From the NCBI GenBank assembly GCA_000153385.1, contig CH672374.1, forward strand, positions 1,089,039 to 1,153,038: a stretch of 64,000 bases of DNA. Direction: 5' to 3'. The position numbers and the translations under genes were made by a program. The notes under the pieces were generated by a model, which saw only the letters and a list, made by a program, of their open reading frames with translations, did not search any database and was not told the DNA's origin. Positions 45,833-55,214 of the stretch are shown piece after piece; position 1 is the first letter of the stretch; each line of letters starts with the position of its first letter. Source of the stretch: Flavobacteria bacterium BBFL7. Its GTDB lineage: Bacteria > Bacteroidota > Bacteroidia > Flavobacteriales > Flavobacteriaceae.

Positions 45833-47242
45833 ATGCATCATTATAAAGCAAAATCCACGCAACAAACGATATTAGCAGACATGCTAACTCCTGTTGCTAT
45901 ATACATGCGTTTACGTGATAAGTATCCCGGTAGCATCTTATTAGAAAGCAACGAATATGGAGAACGCAGTAATAGCTATTCCTTCATTTGTTGTAATCCT
46001 GTAGCTCAATTCTCTGTTACTAATACAAAAATTGAAAGCCAATTTCCTGATGGAACAATAGAGCAATCAGACTTCAGTTCGAGTTATGATTTAGCGTCTG
46101 GATTAACCCAATTTAAAAATTCCTTCAAGCATGCAAATACTGACTTACCATTTCCTAATCATGGCCTTTTCGGTTATTTAGGGTATGATGCCGTGCAACT
46201 ATTTGAATCCTTAGAATTTCGCTTTCGCGAAAGCGATAACAATATACCTCTTGCCCATTACCAAGTATTTCAAAATGTAATGGTATTTGATCATTATCAT
46301 AACCAATTACACGTTTTTGAACACTTATATGACGGTAAAAACTCAAATATGCGTGAACTATTAAGTGTAATAAAACATAAAGATGTTGCGCAATATAGTT
46401 TTGAAACCTCAGGCGATGAAACATCAGAAATGACCGATGAGAATTTTCAAAACCTGGTAGAAAAAGGAAAAGAGCATTGCCGTCGTGGCGATGTATTTCA
46501 AATAGTACTATCCCGTAAATTTTCACAAGAATTTAAAGGCGATGATTTCAATGTATATCGTGAATTGCGTGCTATTAATCCCAGTCCTTATTTATTTTAT
46601 TTTGATTATGGTAATTTCAGGATTTTCGGATCATCTCCTGAAGCTCAATTGATTATAAAGGGTGATTACGCTAGTATACAACCTATAGCTGGCACCTATA
46701 AAAGAACAGGTAATGATAGTGCAGACTTAAAAGCTGCCGAAGAGTTAAAAAAAGATCCTAAAGAAACAGCAGAGCATGTAATGCTAGTAGACCTAGCTCG
46801 CAATGATTTGAGCAGACACGCAAGAGATGTATCGGTAACTGATTATCAAAACATTCATTTTTACTCTCATGTAATTCATATGGTTAGTAAAGTTACTGGC
46901 CGTATTAACGAAGATGATAAAATAAAACTTATAGGAGATACTTTTCCAGCAGGCACACTAAGTGGTGCACCAAAATATAAAGCTATGCAGTTGATTGATG
47001 AATATGAAAAATCAAGTAGAAGTTTTTATGGTGGGGCAATTGGATATCTAGGATTTGATGGTAATTTCAATCATGCAATCATCATACGTAGTATTCTTTC
47101 ACAAGGTAAAACACTTAACTTTAGAGCTGGAGCTGGTGTTGTTGTACACAGCAATCTCAATGACGAAACACAAGAAGTATATAATAAAACTAATGCCTTA
47201 AGAAAGGCTATCAATCAAGCAACTCAAAACCATTCTTTATAA
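45833..47242 (+). CDS. trpE: Anthranilate synthase component I
   Basis: Converts chorismate to anthranilate with TrpG. The N-terminal feedback region contains ILLESNEYGERSNSYSF (LLES motif for Trp binding). The chorismate-binding core has FQIVLSRKFSQ, GSSPEAQLI, IAGTYKRTG, HVMLVDLARNDLSRHARDVSV, TFPAGTLSGAPKYKAMQLI and FRAGAGVVVHSN. 469 aa. The palindrome at 46220-46235 reads RFRES in a variable loop. Confidence 0.97.
   Translation: MHHYKAKSTQQTILADMLTPVAIYMRLRDKYPGSILLESNEYGERSNSYSFICCNPVAQFSVTNTKIESQFPDGTIEQSDFSSSYDLASGLTQFKNSFKHANTDLPFPNHGLFGYLGYDAVQLFESLEFRFRESDNNIPLAHYQVFQNVMVFDHYHNQLHVFEHLYDGKNSNMRELLSVIKHKDVAQYSFETSGDETSEMTDENFQNLVEKGKEHCRRGDVFQIVLSRKFSQEFKGDDFNVYRELRAINPSPYLFYFDYGNFRIFGSSPEAQLIIKGDYASIQPIAGTYKRTGNDSADLKAAEELKKDPKETAEHVMLVDLARNDLSRHARDVSVTDYQNIHFYSHVIHMVSKVTGRINEDDKIKLIGDTFPAGTLSGAPKYKAMQLIDEYEKSSRSFYGGAIGYLGFDGNFNHAIIIRSILSQGKTLNFRAGAGVVVHSNLNDETQEVYNKTNALRKAINQATQNHSL
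46220..46235. repeat. 16-bp palindrome, exact copy
   Basis: CGCTTTCGCGAAAGCG in trpE, read as RFRES. Confidence 0.9.
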
Positions 47243-47727
47243 TGAAAATTCAAATGTTTAAATCGGCAGCTATTCTTATAGTGGCAATTGTTATCAGTTC
47301 ATGTAATTCTAATACTATCATATACGAAGCATCGCCTTCTAAAGAAAATTTAAACTTGATAGTAACTAACGCATCAGAGTTCAAATTACCACATCCCGAA
47401 ATCAATCAATATTTAACAGAGTCTGAAGCTTATAAAACCACTGTTGTACAATACAGGATAGGTAAAACCATTGGATTTAAAGAGTTATACTTTCTAAAAC
47501 CTATGATGAAAAACTACAAAGCAAAAGAAGGAACTAGAACAGAATTAACCATTCGTAGTTATAATCACTCTAATGCTTTAATAGATGAACTAACCCTTTC
47601 TAGAACTGATAACGACACTATTTTTTCTGGGAAAATATTTGAAGACTTAACGGTAGAGAAATATGTTAATGATGTTAAAACTAATTATCTGATAAACTCA
47701 GAAGGTAAATTCCAAATCGTCAAATAA
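47242..47727 (+). CDS. Unknown lipoprotein inside the trp operon
   Basis: 161 aa. Lipoprotein signal (FKSAAILIVAIVISSC), then a beta-rich domain without a motif I recognise (VVQYRIGKTIGFKELYFLKP...LTIRSYNHSNALIDELTLSRTDNDTIFSGKIFEDLTVEKYVNDV). Its start overlaps the trpE stop (TAATG) and its stop overlaps the trpG start (TAATG), so it is translated within the operon. An alternative start is Met5. No known tryptophan function; presumably exported. Confidence 0.75.
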   Translation: MKIQMFKSAAILIVAIVISSCNSNTIIYEASPSKENLNLIVTNASEFKLPHPEINQYLTESEAYKTTVVQYRIGKTIGFKELYFLKPMMKNYKAKEGTRTELTIRSYNHSNALIDELTLSRTDNDTIFSGKIFEDLTVEKYVNDVKTNYLINSEGKFQIVK

Positions 47728-48293
47728 TGAAAAACATTCTTATCATAGATAACTATGACTCTTTCACATTCAACCTCGTTCATTATTTAGAAGATTTAGA
47801 TGTTAATGTGACAGTTGTACGTAATGATAAAATCACACCACAGGAATGTGTTGATTATGATGCTATCGTTTTATCTCCTGGACCTGGCATCCCTAGTGAA
47901 GCTGGTAATTTGATACCTATTATTGAATTTTTGAAAGATAAAAAGCCACTTTTAGGTATCTGTCTGGGGCATCAGGCAATTACTGAAGTCTTCGGCGGAG
48001 AAATAATTAATCTTGATAAAGTTTATCACGGTATTTCAACTCAAATGACACATTCTGGTAATGATATTTTTAACGATATCGATACTAATTTTGAAGCTGG
48101 AAGATACCATTCATGGGCAGCTCAAGCCAGTAGTTTTCCAGATGCTTTAGAGATCACTGCGACAGATGAAAACGGTCAAATCATGGCTTTGAAACATAAA
48201 GAACTACCTATCTACGGATTACAATTCCACCCAGAAAGCATTATGACGCCACACGGTAAACAAATGCTTAAAAACTTCATAGACACTTTATAG
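47727..48293 (+). CDS. trpG: Anthranilate synthase component II (glutamine amidotransferase)
   Basis: Supplies ammonia to TrpE. Class I amidotransferase triad: Cys in LLGICLGHQAITEVFGG, His and Glu in YGLQFHPESIMTPHG. Begins MKNILIIDNYDSFTFNLVHYL. 188 aa, normal. Overlaps the lipoprotein gene by one base and is followed by trpD after one base. Confidence 0.95.
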   Translation: MKNILIIDNYDSFTFNLVHYLEDLDVNVTVVRNDKITPQECVDYDAIVLSPGPGIPSEAGNLIPIIEFLKDKKPLLGICLGHQAITEVFGGEIINLDKVYHGISTQMTHSGNDIFNDIDTNFEAGRYHSWAAQASSFPDALEITATDENGQIMALKHKELPIYGLQFHPESIMTPHGKQMLKNFIDTL

Positions 48294-48294
48294 A

Positions 48295-49290
48295 ATGAAA
48301 GAGATTCTAAACGAATTATTTAATCACGGTACGCTTTCGCGAAAGCGTGCTTATGATATTCTTACTGCCATAACTAGCGGTACCGTTAATGATGCGCAAA
48401 TTGCAGCATTCCTTACTGTCTATGGTATGCGCAGTATTACCGTTGAAGAATTAGCTGGTTTTAGAGATGCAATGCTTGAACAAGCAAACCTTATCGACTT
48501 ATCAGAATTTAACCCAATAGATTTATGCGGCACAGGTGGTGATGGAAAAGATACTTTTAATATCAGTACACTAGCTAGTTTTGTAACTGCAGGTGCTGGA
48601 ATTCCAGTGGCAAAACACGGTAACTATGGAGTAAGTTCTGTTAGTGGATCTTCTAATGTTATGGAACATCTTGGATTTGTATTTACAAACGACCATGATG
48701 TTCTAAGAAAACAAATATCTGAGGCTAACATTACTTTCTTACATGCACCGCTATTTCATCCAGCGATGAAGGCTGTCGCACCTATTAGAAAACAATTAGG
48801 CGTGAAAACATTTTTCAATATGTTAGGCCCATTAGTGAATCCAGCTAAACCGCGATTACAAAGTGTAGGTGTTTTTAATTTACAACTAGCAAGAAATTAT
48901 GAATACCTCTTCCAATCAGAACCTGATAAAAAATATGCTATACTCCACGCCCATGAAGGCTATGATGAAGTGAGTCTTACAGGTAAAGTGCGATTAGCTA
49001 GAAATAATGGTGTAAGCGATTTATCAGCTGGTGATTTTAACATGGAAGTGTTAAAACAATCTGATATTTATGGTGGTGATACCGTAGAAGAAGCAGCACA
49101 AATTTTTATAAAAGTATTAGAGAACAAAGCAACACCAGCACAAAAAAATGTGGTCATCGCAAATGCGGCAACCGCAATAGCCGTTGCAAAAAGCATATCC
49201 ATTAAAGAAGCGGTAGTTGTGGCTAGAGAATCATTAGAATCCGGAAAAGCCTTGAAAAGCTTTCAGAATTTTATGGAGCTTAAAGCCTAA
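48295..49290 (+). CDS. trpD: Anthranilate phosphoribosyltransferase
   Basis: Transfers phosphoribose to anthranilate. Phosphate-binding motif DLCGTGGDGKDTFNISTLASF; then AKHGNYGVSSVSGSSNVMEHLG, HPAMKAVAPIRKQLGVKTFFNMLGPLVNPAKP, and HAHEGYDEVSLTG. 331 aa. The palindrome at 48332-48347 reads LSRKR near the N-terminus. Confidence 0.96.
   Translation: MKEILNELFNHGTLSRKRAYDILTAITSGTVNDAQIAAFLTVYGMRSITVEELAGFRDAMLEQANLIDLSEFNPIDLCGTGGDGKDTFNISTLASFVTAGAGIPVAKHGNYGVSSVSGSSNVMEHLGFVFTNDHDVLRKQISEANITFLHAPLFHPAMKAVAPIRKQLGVKTFFNMLGPLVNPAKPRLQSVGVFNLQLARNYEYLFQSEPDKKYAILHAHEGYDEVSLTGKVRLARNNGVSDLSAGDFNMEVLKQSDIYGGDTVEEAAQIFIKVLENKATPAQKNVVIANAATAIAVAKSISIKEAVVVARESLESGKALKSFQNFMELKA
48332..48347. repeat. 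16-bp palindrome, exact copy
   Basis: CGCTTTCGCGAAAGCG in trpD, read as LSRKR. Confidence 0.9.
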
Positions 49291-49337
49291 AACTACAATC
49301 AATTCATAATTTAATTTAGAGTTCAATTTCACTTTTC

Positions 49338-50141
49338 ATGGAAGATATTCTTAAGAAAATAACCAACCAAACTGCTCAAGACTTAAAGGTTAGAAAAGAT
49401 AAAACATCTCTTTCTCAATTGAGAGAGATGCCATTCTATTCTAGACAAACCTTATCACTACATAATGGTTTAAAAAATGGCAGCGGTATCATTGCCGAAC
49501 ATAAAAGACAAAGTCCTAGTAAAGGATCATTCAATTGTCCGGCTAGTTTACAAGATGTGGTTAAAGGATATGAAACAGCTGGTGCGAGTGCGATAAGTTG
49601 CTTAACTGACCAGCCATTTTTCGGTGGGACATTGCAAGATTTGTTAGAAGCAAGAAAAGCAGTCAACATTCCTATCCTGCGCAAGGATTTTATAATTGAT
49701 TTATATCAAATTCATGAAGCTAAAGCCTATGGAGCAGATGCTATCCTACTTATCGCAGCATGTTTAAATAACGAAGAGTTAAAAACCTTGTCTCTAGAAG
49801 CAATGAATCTAGGCCTTGAAATTCTTTTTGAAGTCCATGAATTAGAAGAATTGAATCGCATTAAAACGGTTACCACTTCTTTTAATACATCAAAATTTAT
49901 CATCGGTGTCAACAATCGAGATTTAAAAAGATTCAAGACAGATATTCAAAACAGTAAAGATCTTTTACCTCATTTTCCAGAATGCGTTCTCGCCATATCA
50001 GAAAGTGGTATATCTGATCCTGAAACAGTTAAAGAACTTAAAGATTTGGGCTTTCAAGGGTTTCTAATAGGTGAAAACTTTATGAGAACTAATGATCCGG
50101 GAACCAGTTGCCAGCAATTTATAAAAACCATAAAATCATGA
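49338..50141 (+). CDS. trpC: Indole-3-glycerol phosphate synthase
   Basis: Fourth step of tryptophan synthesis, TIM barrel. Motifs: GIIAEHKRQSPSKGSF (catalytic Lys), GASAISCLTDQPFFGG, PILRKDFIIDLYQIHEAKAYGADAILLIAA, IGVNNRDLKRFKTD and AISESGISDPE. 267 aa. Stop overlaps the trpF start. Confidence 0.96.
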   Translation: MEDILKKITNQTAQDLKVRKDKTSLSQLREMPFYSRQTLSLHNGLKNGSGIIAEHKRQSPSKGSFNCPASLQDVVKGYETAGASAISCLTDQPFFGGTLQDLLEARKAVNIPILRKDFIIDLYQIHEAKAYGADAILLIAACLNNEELKTLSLEAMNLGLEILFEVHELEELNRIKTVTTSFNTSKFIIGVNNRDLKRFKTDIQNSKDLLPHFPECVLAISESGISDPETVKELKDLGFQGFLIGENFMRTNDPGTSCQQFIKTIKS

Positions 50142-50776
50142 TGATTAAAGTATGCGGCATGCGCGACATAGAAAACATCAACCAGTTACAAGAACTGGAT
50201 ATTGATTTTATGGGTATCATTCGTTACTCAAAATCAAAGCGCTATGTGGATGATTTACAAAAAGAAAAAGTTGCTCAACAAACCATGAATAAAGGAACCG
50301 TTGGCGTGTATGTCAACGAGACATTAGAGAATATTCTGCAAGATTTTATTCCGTTGCAGTTGGATGTTATTCAATTACACGGTAATGAAGATCCCGCTTT
50401 CGCGAAAGCGTTACTAGAAATAGACATCAAGATATTTAAAGCATTTCAAGTCACTGAAGAATTTAATTTTGATAGCTTAAAGGAGTGGGAAGCGCTTGCC
50501 ACACAATACGTTGGCAAACTTTTCTTTCTTTTTGATACAGCTACTCCTAATTATGGTGGTAGTGGTAAGAAATTTAACTGGTCCATTCTCGACTCTTATA
50601 AAGGAGAAGTTCCATTTTTATTAAGCGGCGGCATATCTGATAAAGATGTTGATGCTATTAAAGAATTGAAACACAAAATGTTTTTAGGTGTAGATCTCAA
50701 CTCAAAATTTGAGACTGAGCCAGGCGTGAAAGACATAGAAATGATTAAAACATTCATAGAAAAATTAAGAAAATGA
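50138..50776 (+). CDS. trpF: Phosphoribosylanthranilate isomerase
   Basis: TIM-barrel isomerase. Starts (M)[13 protein letters not shown] with the catalytic Cys; [44 protein letters not shown] (catalytic Asp) and [11 protein letters not shown] follow. The ATG at 50138 overlaps the trpC stop; the next codon is also ATG. 212 aa. The palindrome at 50395-50410 reads AFAKA. Confidence 0.95.
   Translation: MMIKVCGMRDIENINQLQELDIDFMGIIRYSKSKRYVDDLQKEKVAQQTMNKGTVGVYVNETLENILQDFIPLQLDVIQLHGNEDPAFAKALLEIDIKIFKAFQVTEEFNFDSLKEWEALATQYVGKLFFLFDTATPNYGGSGKKFNWSILDSYKGEVPFLLSGGISDKDVDAIKELKHKMFLGVDLNSKFETEPGVKDIEMIKTFIEKLRK
50395..50410. repeat. 16-bp palindrome, exact copy
   Basis: CGCTTTCGCGAAAGCG in trpF, read as AFAKA. 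Confidence 0.9.
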
Positions 50777-51948
50777 GCTATCAAGTAGATGAAAAAGGAT
50801 TTTATGGAGAATTCGGTGGTGCATTTATCCCAGAATTGCTCTACCCAAATATTGAAGAGCTTCAAGAAAATTACCTAGCGATTGAAAAATCGCCAGAGTT
50901 TCAAGAAGAGTTTCATCAATTGCTTAAAGATTATGTAGGTCGCCCTACTCCACTGTTTTTGGCAAAAAGGTTATCAGCAAAATATGGTGCAGAAATCTGG
51001 TTGAAACGTGAAGACCTATGTCACACAGGAGCTCACAAAGTAAATAATACCATTGGTCAGATTTTACTAGCAGAAAAACTAGGTAAAAAAAGAATTATTG
51101 CAGAGACTGGTGCTGGACAACATGGTGTGGCAACCGCTACAGTATGTGCTTTAAAAGGTCTAGAATGTATTATTTACATGGGCGAAAAAGATATAGAACG
51201 TCAAGCGCCTAATGTTGCAAGAATGAAAATGCTAGGTGCAACAGTACGACCGGCAACCAGTGGTTCTAAAACTTTAAAAGATGCCACAAATGAAGCCATG
51301 CGCGACTGGATCAATAATCCTGAAGACACGCATTACATTATAGGTTCAGTAGTAGGACCGCATCCATATCCTGACATGGTTGCAAGATATCAATCTGTGA
51401 TTTCTGAAGAGATTAAGAAGCAAATGGATGGTTTACCAGATTATGTCATTGCTTGTGTAGGTGGTGGCTCTAATGCCATGGGCGCTTTCTATCACTTTTT
51501 AGATGATAAGGAAGTAAAACTTATAGGTGTAGAAGCGGCTGGATTAGGTGTAGATACTGAAAAGACTGCGGCTACATTAACTCTGGGAACTCCAGGTGTT
51601 TTACATGCTAGTCGTTCTATAATGATGCAAGATAAAGATGGGCAAGTTTTAGAACCTCATAGTATTTCTGCTGGATTAGACTATCCAGGAATAGGACCAG
51701 CACACGCTTGGTTAAAGGTATCAGAGAGAGCCCAATATATGGCTGTTACAGATGCGGCTGCATTAGAAGCAGCTGTAGAAGTCAGTAGATTAGAAGGAAT
51801 CATTCCTGCTTTAGAAACGGCACATGCTTTTTCTGTTTTAAAAGACCTTGATTTAAAACCTACAGATCGTGTGGTCATTAACCTATCTGGTCGTGGCGAT
51901 AAGGATATGAATACATACATGGAAGAGTTGAATTTGAATGCATTATAG
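50773..51948 (+). CDS. trpB: Tryptophan synthase beta chain
   Basis: PLP enzyme joining indole and serine. PLP lysine in [46 protein letters not shown], glycine-rich phosphate loop [12 protein letters not shown], and [15 protein letters not shown] at the C-terminus. 391 aa, TrpB1 type. Overlaps trpF by 4 bases. Confidence 0.97.
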   Translation: MSYQVDEKGFYGEFGGAFIPELLYPNIEELQENYLAIEKSPEFQEEFHQLLKDYVGRPTPLFLAKRLSAKYGAEIWLKREDLCHTGAHKVNNTIGQILLAEKLGKKRIIAETGAGQHGVATATVCALKGLECIIYMGEKDIERQAPNVARMKMLGATVRPATSGSKTLKDATNEAMRDWINNPEDTHYIIGSVVGPHPYPDMVARYQSVISEEIKKQMDGLPDYVIACVGGGSNAMGAFYHFLDDKEVKLIGVEAAGLGVDTEKTAATLTLGTPGVLHASRSIMMQDKDGQVLEPHSISAGLDYPGIGPAHAWLKVSERAQYMAVTDAAALEAAVEVSRLEGIIPALETAHAFSVLKDLDLKPTDRVVINLSGRGDKDMNTYMEELNLNAL

Positions 51949-51957
51949 AATTTGAAG

Positions 51958-52722
51958 ATGAATAACAAACTCACTGAATTACTTAAAAACAAGCCGCAAA
52001 ACTTGTTGAATATATTCTATACCGCTGGATATCCTCAATTAGAAGATACCACTACTCTATTAACTGCACTTGAGATTGCAAAAGTTGATCTAGTTGAAAT
52101 AGGAATTCCATTCAGTGATCCACTAGCAGATGGTCCTACTATTCAAGAAAGCAGCAAAATTGCTTTAGAGAATGGAATGTCTATTGAAAAACTATTCTCT
52201 CAATTAGAAAATCATACTCCTAAAGTTCCTGTTTTATTGATGGGATATTTGAATCCTGTGATGCAATATGGACTTGAGGCATTTTGTAAGAGATGCAGCG
52301 AGGTTGGCGTAGATGGATTGATAGTTCCCGATTTACCAATGTACATATATGAAACAGAATTTAAAGAAGTCTTTGAAAAATACAACATCAGCAATATATT
52401 TTTAGTGACACCACAGACTTCAGAAAAACGTATTAGAGAGATAGACGCAAATTCAAATGGTTTTATCTATGCAGTAAGTTCTGCAAGTACTACTGGATCC
52501 AAAACAGATTTCTCAGCCGCGGCAGATTATCTAGGAAAACTTAAAGAAATGGATTTAAAAACTCCTATTCTAACTGGATTTAATATTAAGAATCAACAAA
52601 ATTTCCAAGATGCTTGTAACTATGTAGATGGTGCTATTATAGGTAGTGAGTTTATTAGACAAATAACTGATGTAGATGACATTGCCAAAGCAACCGCAAA
52701 CTTTGTATCAAGTATTAAATAA
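51958..52722 (+). CDS. trpA: Tryptophan synthase alpha chain
   Basis: Cleaves indole-3-glycerol phosphate to indole. Catalytic Glu in VDLVEIGIPFSDPLADGPTIQESS and catalytic Asp in GVDGLIVPDLP; also FLVTPQTSEKRI and GFIYAVSSASTTGSK. The ATG at 51958 is preferred over a TTG at 51952. 254 aa. Last trp gene. Confidence 0.96.
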   Translation: MNNKLTELLKNKPQNLLNIFYTAGYPQLEDTTTLLTALEIAKVDLVEIGIPFSDPLADGPTIQESSKIALENGMSIEKLFSQLENHTPKVPVLLMGYLNPVMQYGLEAFCKRCSEVGVDGLIVPDLPMYIYETEFKEVFEKYNISNIFLVTPQTSEKRIREIDANSNGFIYAVSSASTTGSKTDFSAAADYLGKLKEMDLKTPILTGFNIKNQQNFQDACNYVDGAIIGSEFIRQITDVDDIAKATANFVSSIK

Positions 52723-52770
52723 TTTGAGGACTAATGATTCAACAAAAAGGAATAATTTTTTAAATTAAAG

Positions 52771-52802
52771 TTAAATCCTATTAATAAAGTAGGATTAATT
52801 TT
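52771..52802 (+). terminator. Possible weak terminator of the trp operon
   Basis: TTAAATCCTA (52771-52780) can pair with TAGGATTAA (52790-52798) with one bulge; only a short T tract follows. Confidence 0.4.
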
Positions 52803-52822
52803 CATCATTGAATTTTCAGACT

Positions 52823-52830
52823 TATGTTTG
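52823..52830 (+). promoter_or_regulatory. -7 box of the his operon
   Basis: TATGTTTG, 7 bases before the his leader ATG; matches TAnnTTTG. A TTG at 52808-52810 is too close (12-base gap) to be a standard -33 box. Confidence 0.5.
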
Positions 52831-52837
52831 CATTATA

Positions 52838-52894
52838 ATGAAAGCACAAAACGTACATCATCATCATTTTTTCACTTACCGTCAGGCGAGCTAA
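52838..52894 (+). CDS. hisL: his leader peptide
   Basis: An 18-aa ORF, MKAQNVHHHHFFTYRQAS, has four consecutive CAT codons at 52856-52867. It is followed by an intrinsic terminator and then hisG, the classic layout of histidine attenuation. Confidence 0.9.
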   Translation: MKAQNVHHHHFFTYRQAS

Positions 52895-52924
52895 AAATGT
52901 ATTGATGTAACTCAAACATATTTT

Positions 52925-52953
52925 AAAAACCGTCTGTTTCAGGCGGTTTTTTT
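52925..52953 (+). terminator. his attenuator terminator
   Basis: AACCGTCTG pairs with CAGGCGGTT (one G-T pair), loop TTT, then seven T. CAGGCG at 52883-52888, at the end of the leader ORF, can instead pair with CGTCTG at 52931-52936, giving an antiterminator. Confidence 0.88.
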
Positions 52954-53017
52954 GTTTTAAAAAAGTTTGAAATAAAAAACAGTTTGTAAGCAGCTTAAAC
53001 AACATTCTCAAAATAGA

Positions 53018-53884
53018 ATGGCAACAAAAATTATGATCAGAATAGCAGTACAAAAATCAGGAAGACTATCAGACAAATCTTTACAACTCTTAAAAGATTG
53101 CGGAATTAAATTTGACAATGGTGGTCGTAAATTATCCACTCAGGCAAAAAACTTTCCGATGGAAATTCTTTTCCTGCGTGATGATGATATACCACAATAC
53201 GTAGCTAATGGTGTCGCAGACCTTGGGATTCTAGGACTTAATGAAGTAGAAGAAAAAGATCAAGAAGTAGACGTGATCAAGCAACTAGGTTTTGCAGGCT
53301 GCCGTTTAAGTCTTGCCGTTCAAAAAGATGTGGACTATCCAGGATTAGAATGGTTCAATGGTAAAAAAGTTGCCAGTAGTTATACCACAATCGTTAAAAA
53401 GTTTTTCGCAGATAAAGGTATTAATGCCACGACAGAAGAAATAGGTGGATCTGTGGAGATCGCACCAGGAATAGGCCTTGCAGAAGGTATTTGTGACATC
53501 GTTTCTACTGGATCAACTCTTATCATGAATGGTCTTAAAGAAGTAGAAACAGTCATGTATAGTGAAGCTGTTTTAATTTCTAATCCTAATCTAAACGAAG
53601 AGAAGAAAGAAATCCTTGAAAAGCTTACTTTTAGAATAGATGCTGTTCAAAATGCACAGAAAAGCAAATACATATTATTGAACGCGCCTAATGACAAGAT
53701 AGAAGAAATATCTGCCTTATTGCCTGGAATGAAAAGCCCAACAGTTTTACCACTTGCTGAAGAAGGCTGGTCCAGCTTACACTCTGTTATTGAGGAGAAT
53801 GATTTCTGGAATGTCATCGATCAGTTAAAAGATGCTGGTGCACAAGGCATTTTAGTATCTCCAATAGAAAAATTGATTGCATAA
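53018..53884 (+). CDS. hisG: ATP phosphoribosyltransferase, long form
   Basis: First step of histidine synthesis. IRIAVQKSGRLSDKSLQLLKDCGIKF, YVANGVADLGILGLNEV and the PRPP site EIAPGIGLAEGICDIVSTGSTLIMNGL. The C-terminal 75 residues are the ACT-like regulatory domain (KYILLNAPNDKIEEISALLPGMKSPTVLPL), so it is the self-sufficient long form with His feedback. 288 aa. The ATG at 53033 (MIRIAVQ) is an equally possible start. Confidence 0.96.
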   Translation: MATKIMIRIAVQKSGRLSDKSLQLLKDCGIKFDNGGRKLSTQAKNFPMEILFLRDDDIPQYVANGVADLGILGLNEVEEKDQEVDVIKQLGFAGCRLSLAVQKDVDYPGLEWFNGKKVASSYTTIVKKFFADKGINATTEEIGGSVEIAPGIGLAEGICDIVSTGSTLIMNGLKEVETVMYSEAVLISNPNLNEEKKEILEKLTFRIDAVQNAQKSKYILLNAPNDKIEEISALLPGMKSPTVLPLAEEGWSSLHSVIEENDFWNVIDQLKDAGAQGILVSPIEKLIA

Positions 53885-55179
53885 TGAAAATCATTTCTAA
53901 CCCAGATTATTCTCAACAACAAGAATTGTTAGAACGTCCGCAACAGGAACGTGCTAATGTAGAAACTGCTGTAAATGATATTATACAGCTGGTTAGAGAA
54001 AATGGTGATGAAGCCTTATTTGCTTTTGCAGAAAAGTTTGATCAAGCAAAATTAGACACTCTTAGAGTTACCGAAAAAGAAATTGAGCAGGCGTCAACAT
54101 TGGTTTCTCCAGAGTTGAAAGTAGCTATACAAACGGCTTATCAAAACATTTATAAATTTCATGAGGCTTGTTACACTCAGGATTATCCCGTTATAGAAAC
54201 CATGCCTGGGATGACTTGCTGGAGAAAATCTTTACCTATTCAAAAAGTAGGATTGTACATTCCTGGCGGCTCTGCTCCTCTTTTTTCTACTGTGTTAATG
54301 CTCGCTATTCCAGCCAAAATTGCTGGTAATAAACGTGTGGTTCTTTGTAGCCCAACAGACGCCAATGGAAACATCAATCCGGCCGTGTTATATACAGCAA
54401 GTATTTGTGGCGTTACAGAAATCTATAAAGCTGGTGGCGCGCAAGCGATTGCTGCCATGACTTATGGAACAGAAAGTATTCCTGCGGTAGATAAAATCTT
54501 TGGTCCTGGAAACGCTTTTGTAACTCGAGCTAAAGAACTAGCACAACAACAAGGTGTCGCCATCGATATGCCTGCTGGACCGTCAGAGGTTTTAGTTATT
54601 GCAGATCAAGAAGCAAACCCAGCATTTGTAGCAGCAGACTTACTCGCTCAGGCAGAACATGGTCCAGATTCTCAAGTTATTCTATTAACTGATTCTACTA
54701 CTCTAGCCGAAGCTGTAAATGAGCAATTAAGGATTCAATTAGGTACGCTTTCGCGAAAGCAAACAGCAGAAAAAGCCATTGAAAACAGTAAAACTATCGT
54801 TCTAGAAAACATAGCAGAATGCATCAAATGGTCGGACGCGTATGCACCAGAACATTTAATTATCAATACAGAAAATGCAGATGAAATCGCTGAACAAATT
54901 CAAGTTGCTGGATCTATTTTTATAGGTTCTTACACTTGCGAGAGTTTAGGCGATTATGCTAGTGGTACTAACCACACCTTACCTACCTATGGATATGCGC
55001 GTAATTATAGCGGTGTATCTGTAGATAGTTTTGTGAATAAAGTGACCTATCAAAAAGCAACGCCCCAAGGGTTGAAAAATCTAGGACCAGCCGTTGAAAT
55101 AATGGCTACTGCCGAAGGTCTTGATGCGCACAAAAATGCGGTGAGTGTGCGATTAAAAGAAATTGAGAATAATAATTAA
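53884..55179 (+). CDS. hisD: Histidinol dehydrogenase
   Basis: Oxidises histidinol to histidine, zinc enzyme. [96 protein letters not shown], and [21 protein letters not shown] are all present. 431 aa. TAATG overlap with hisG. A 15/16 palindrome at 54746-54761 reads LSRKQ. Confidence 0.97.
   Translation: MKIISNPDYSQQQELLERPQQERANVETAVNDIIQLVRENGDEALFAFAEKFDQAKLDTLRVTEKEIEQASTLVSPELKVAIQTAYQNIYKFHEACYTQDYPVIETMPGMTCWRKSLPIQKVGLYIPGGSAPLFSTVLMLAIPAKIAGNKRVVLCSPTDANGNINPAVLYTASICGVTEIYKAGGAQAIAAMTYGTESIPAVDKIFGPGNAFVTRAKELAQQQGVAIDMPAGPSEVLVIADQEANPAFVAADLLAQAEHGPDSQVILLTDSTTLAEAVNEQLRIQLGTLSRKQTAEKAIENSKTIVLENIAECIKWSDAYAPEHLIINTENADEIAEQIQVAGSIFIGSYTCESLGDYASGTNHTLPTYGYARNYSGVSVDSFVNKVTYQKATPQGLKNLGPAVEIMATAEGLDAHKNAVSVRLKEIENNN
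54746..54761. repeat. 16-bp palindrome, 15 of 16
   Basis: CGCTTTCGCGAAAGCA in hisD, read as LSRKQ. Confidence 0.8.
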
Positions 55180-55182
55180 GCG

Positions 55183-55206
55183 ATTCCGCAATACAGCGGA
55201 ATGACA
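55183..55206. repeat. his-operon hairpin element, GGAATGACA type
   Basis: ATTCCGC-AATACA-GCGGAAT followed by GACA, filling the hisD-hisC gap. Shares its tail with 55623-55647 and 59755-59777. Confidence 0.75.
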
Positions 55207-55214
55207 GAATAAAA

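Noticed and set aside
46155-46526. 123-codon frame opposite trpE
   Set aside because: Antisense to conserved trpE sequence; it owes part of its length to the self-complementary palindrome.
52838-52894. HHHH run as an engineered His tag or vector contamination
   Set aside because: It sits in a short native ORF with promoter, antiterminator and terminator before hisG; vector sequence is absent.
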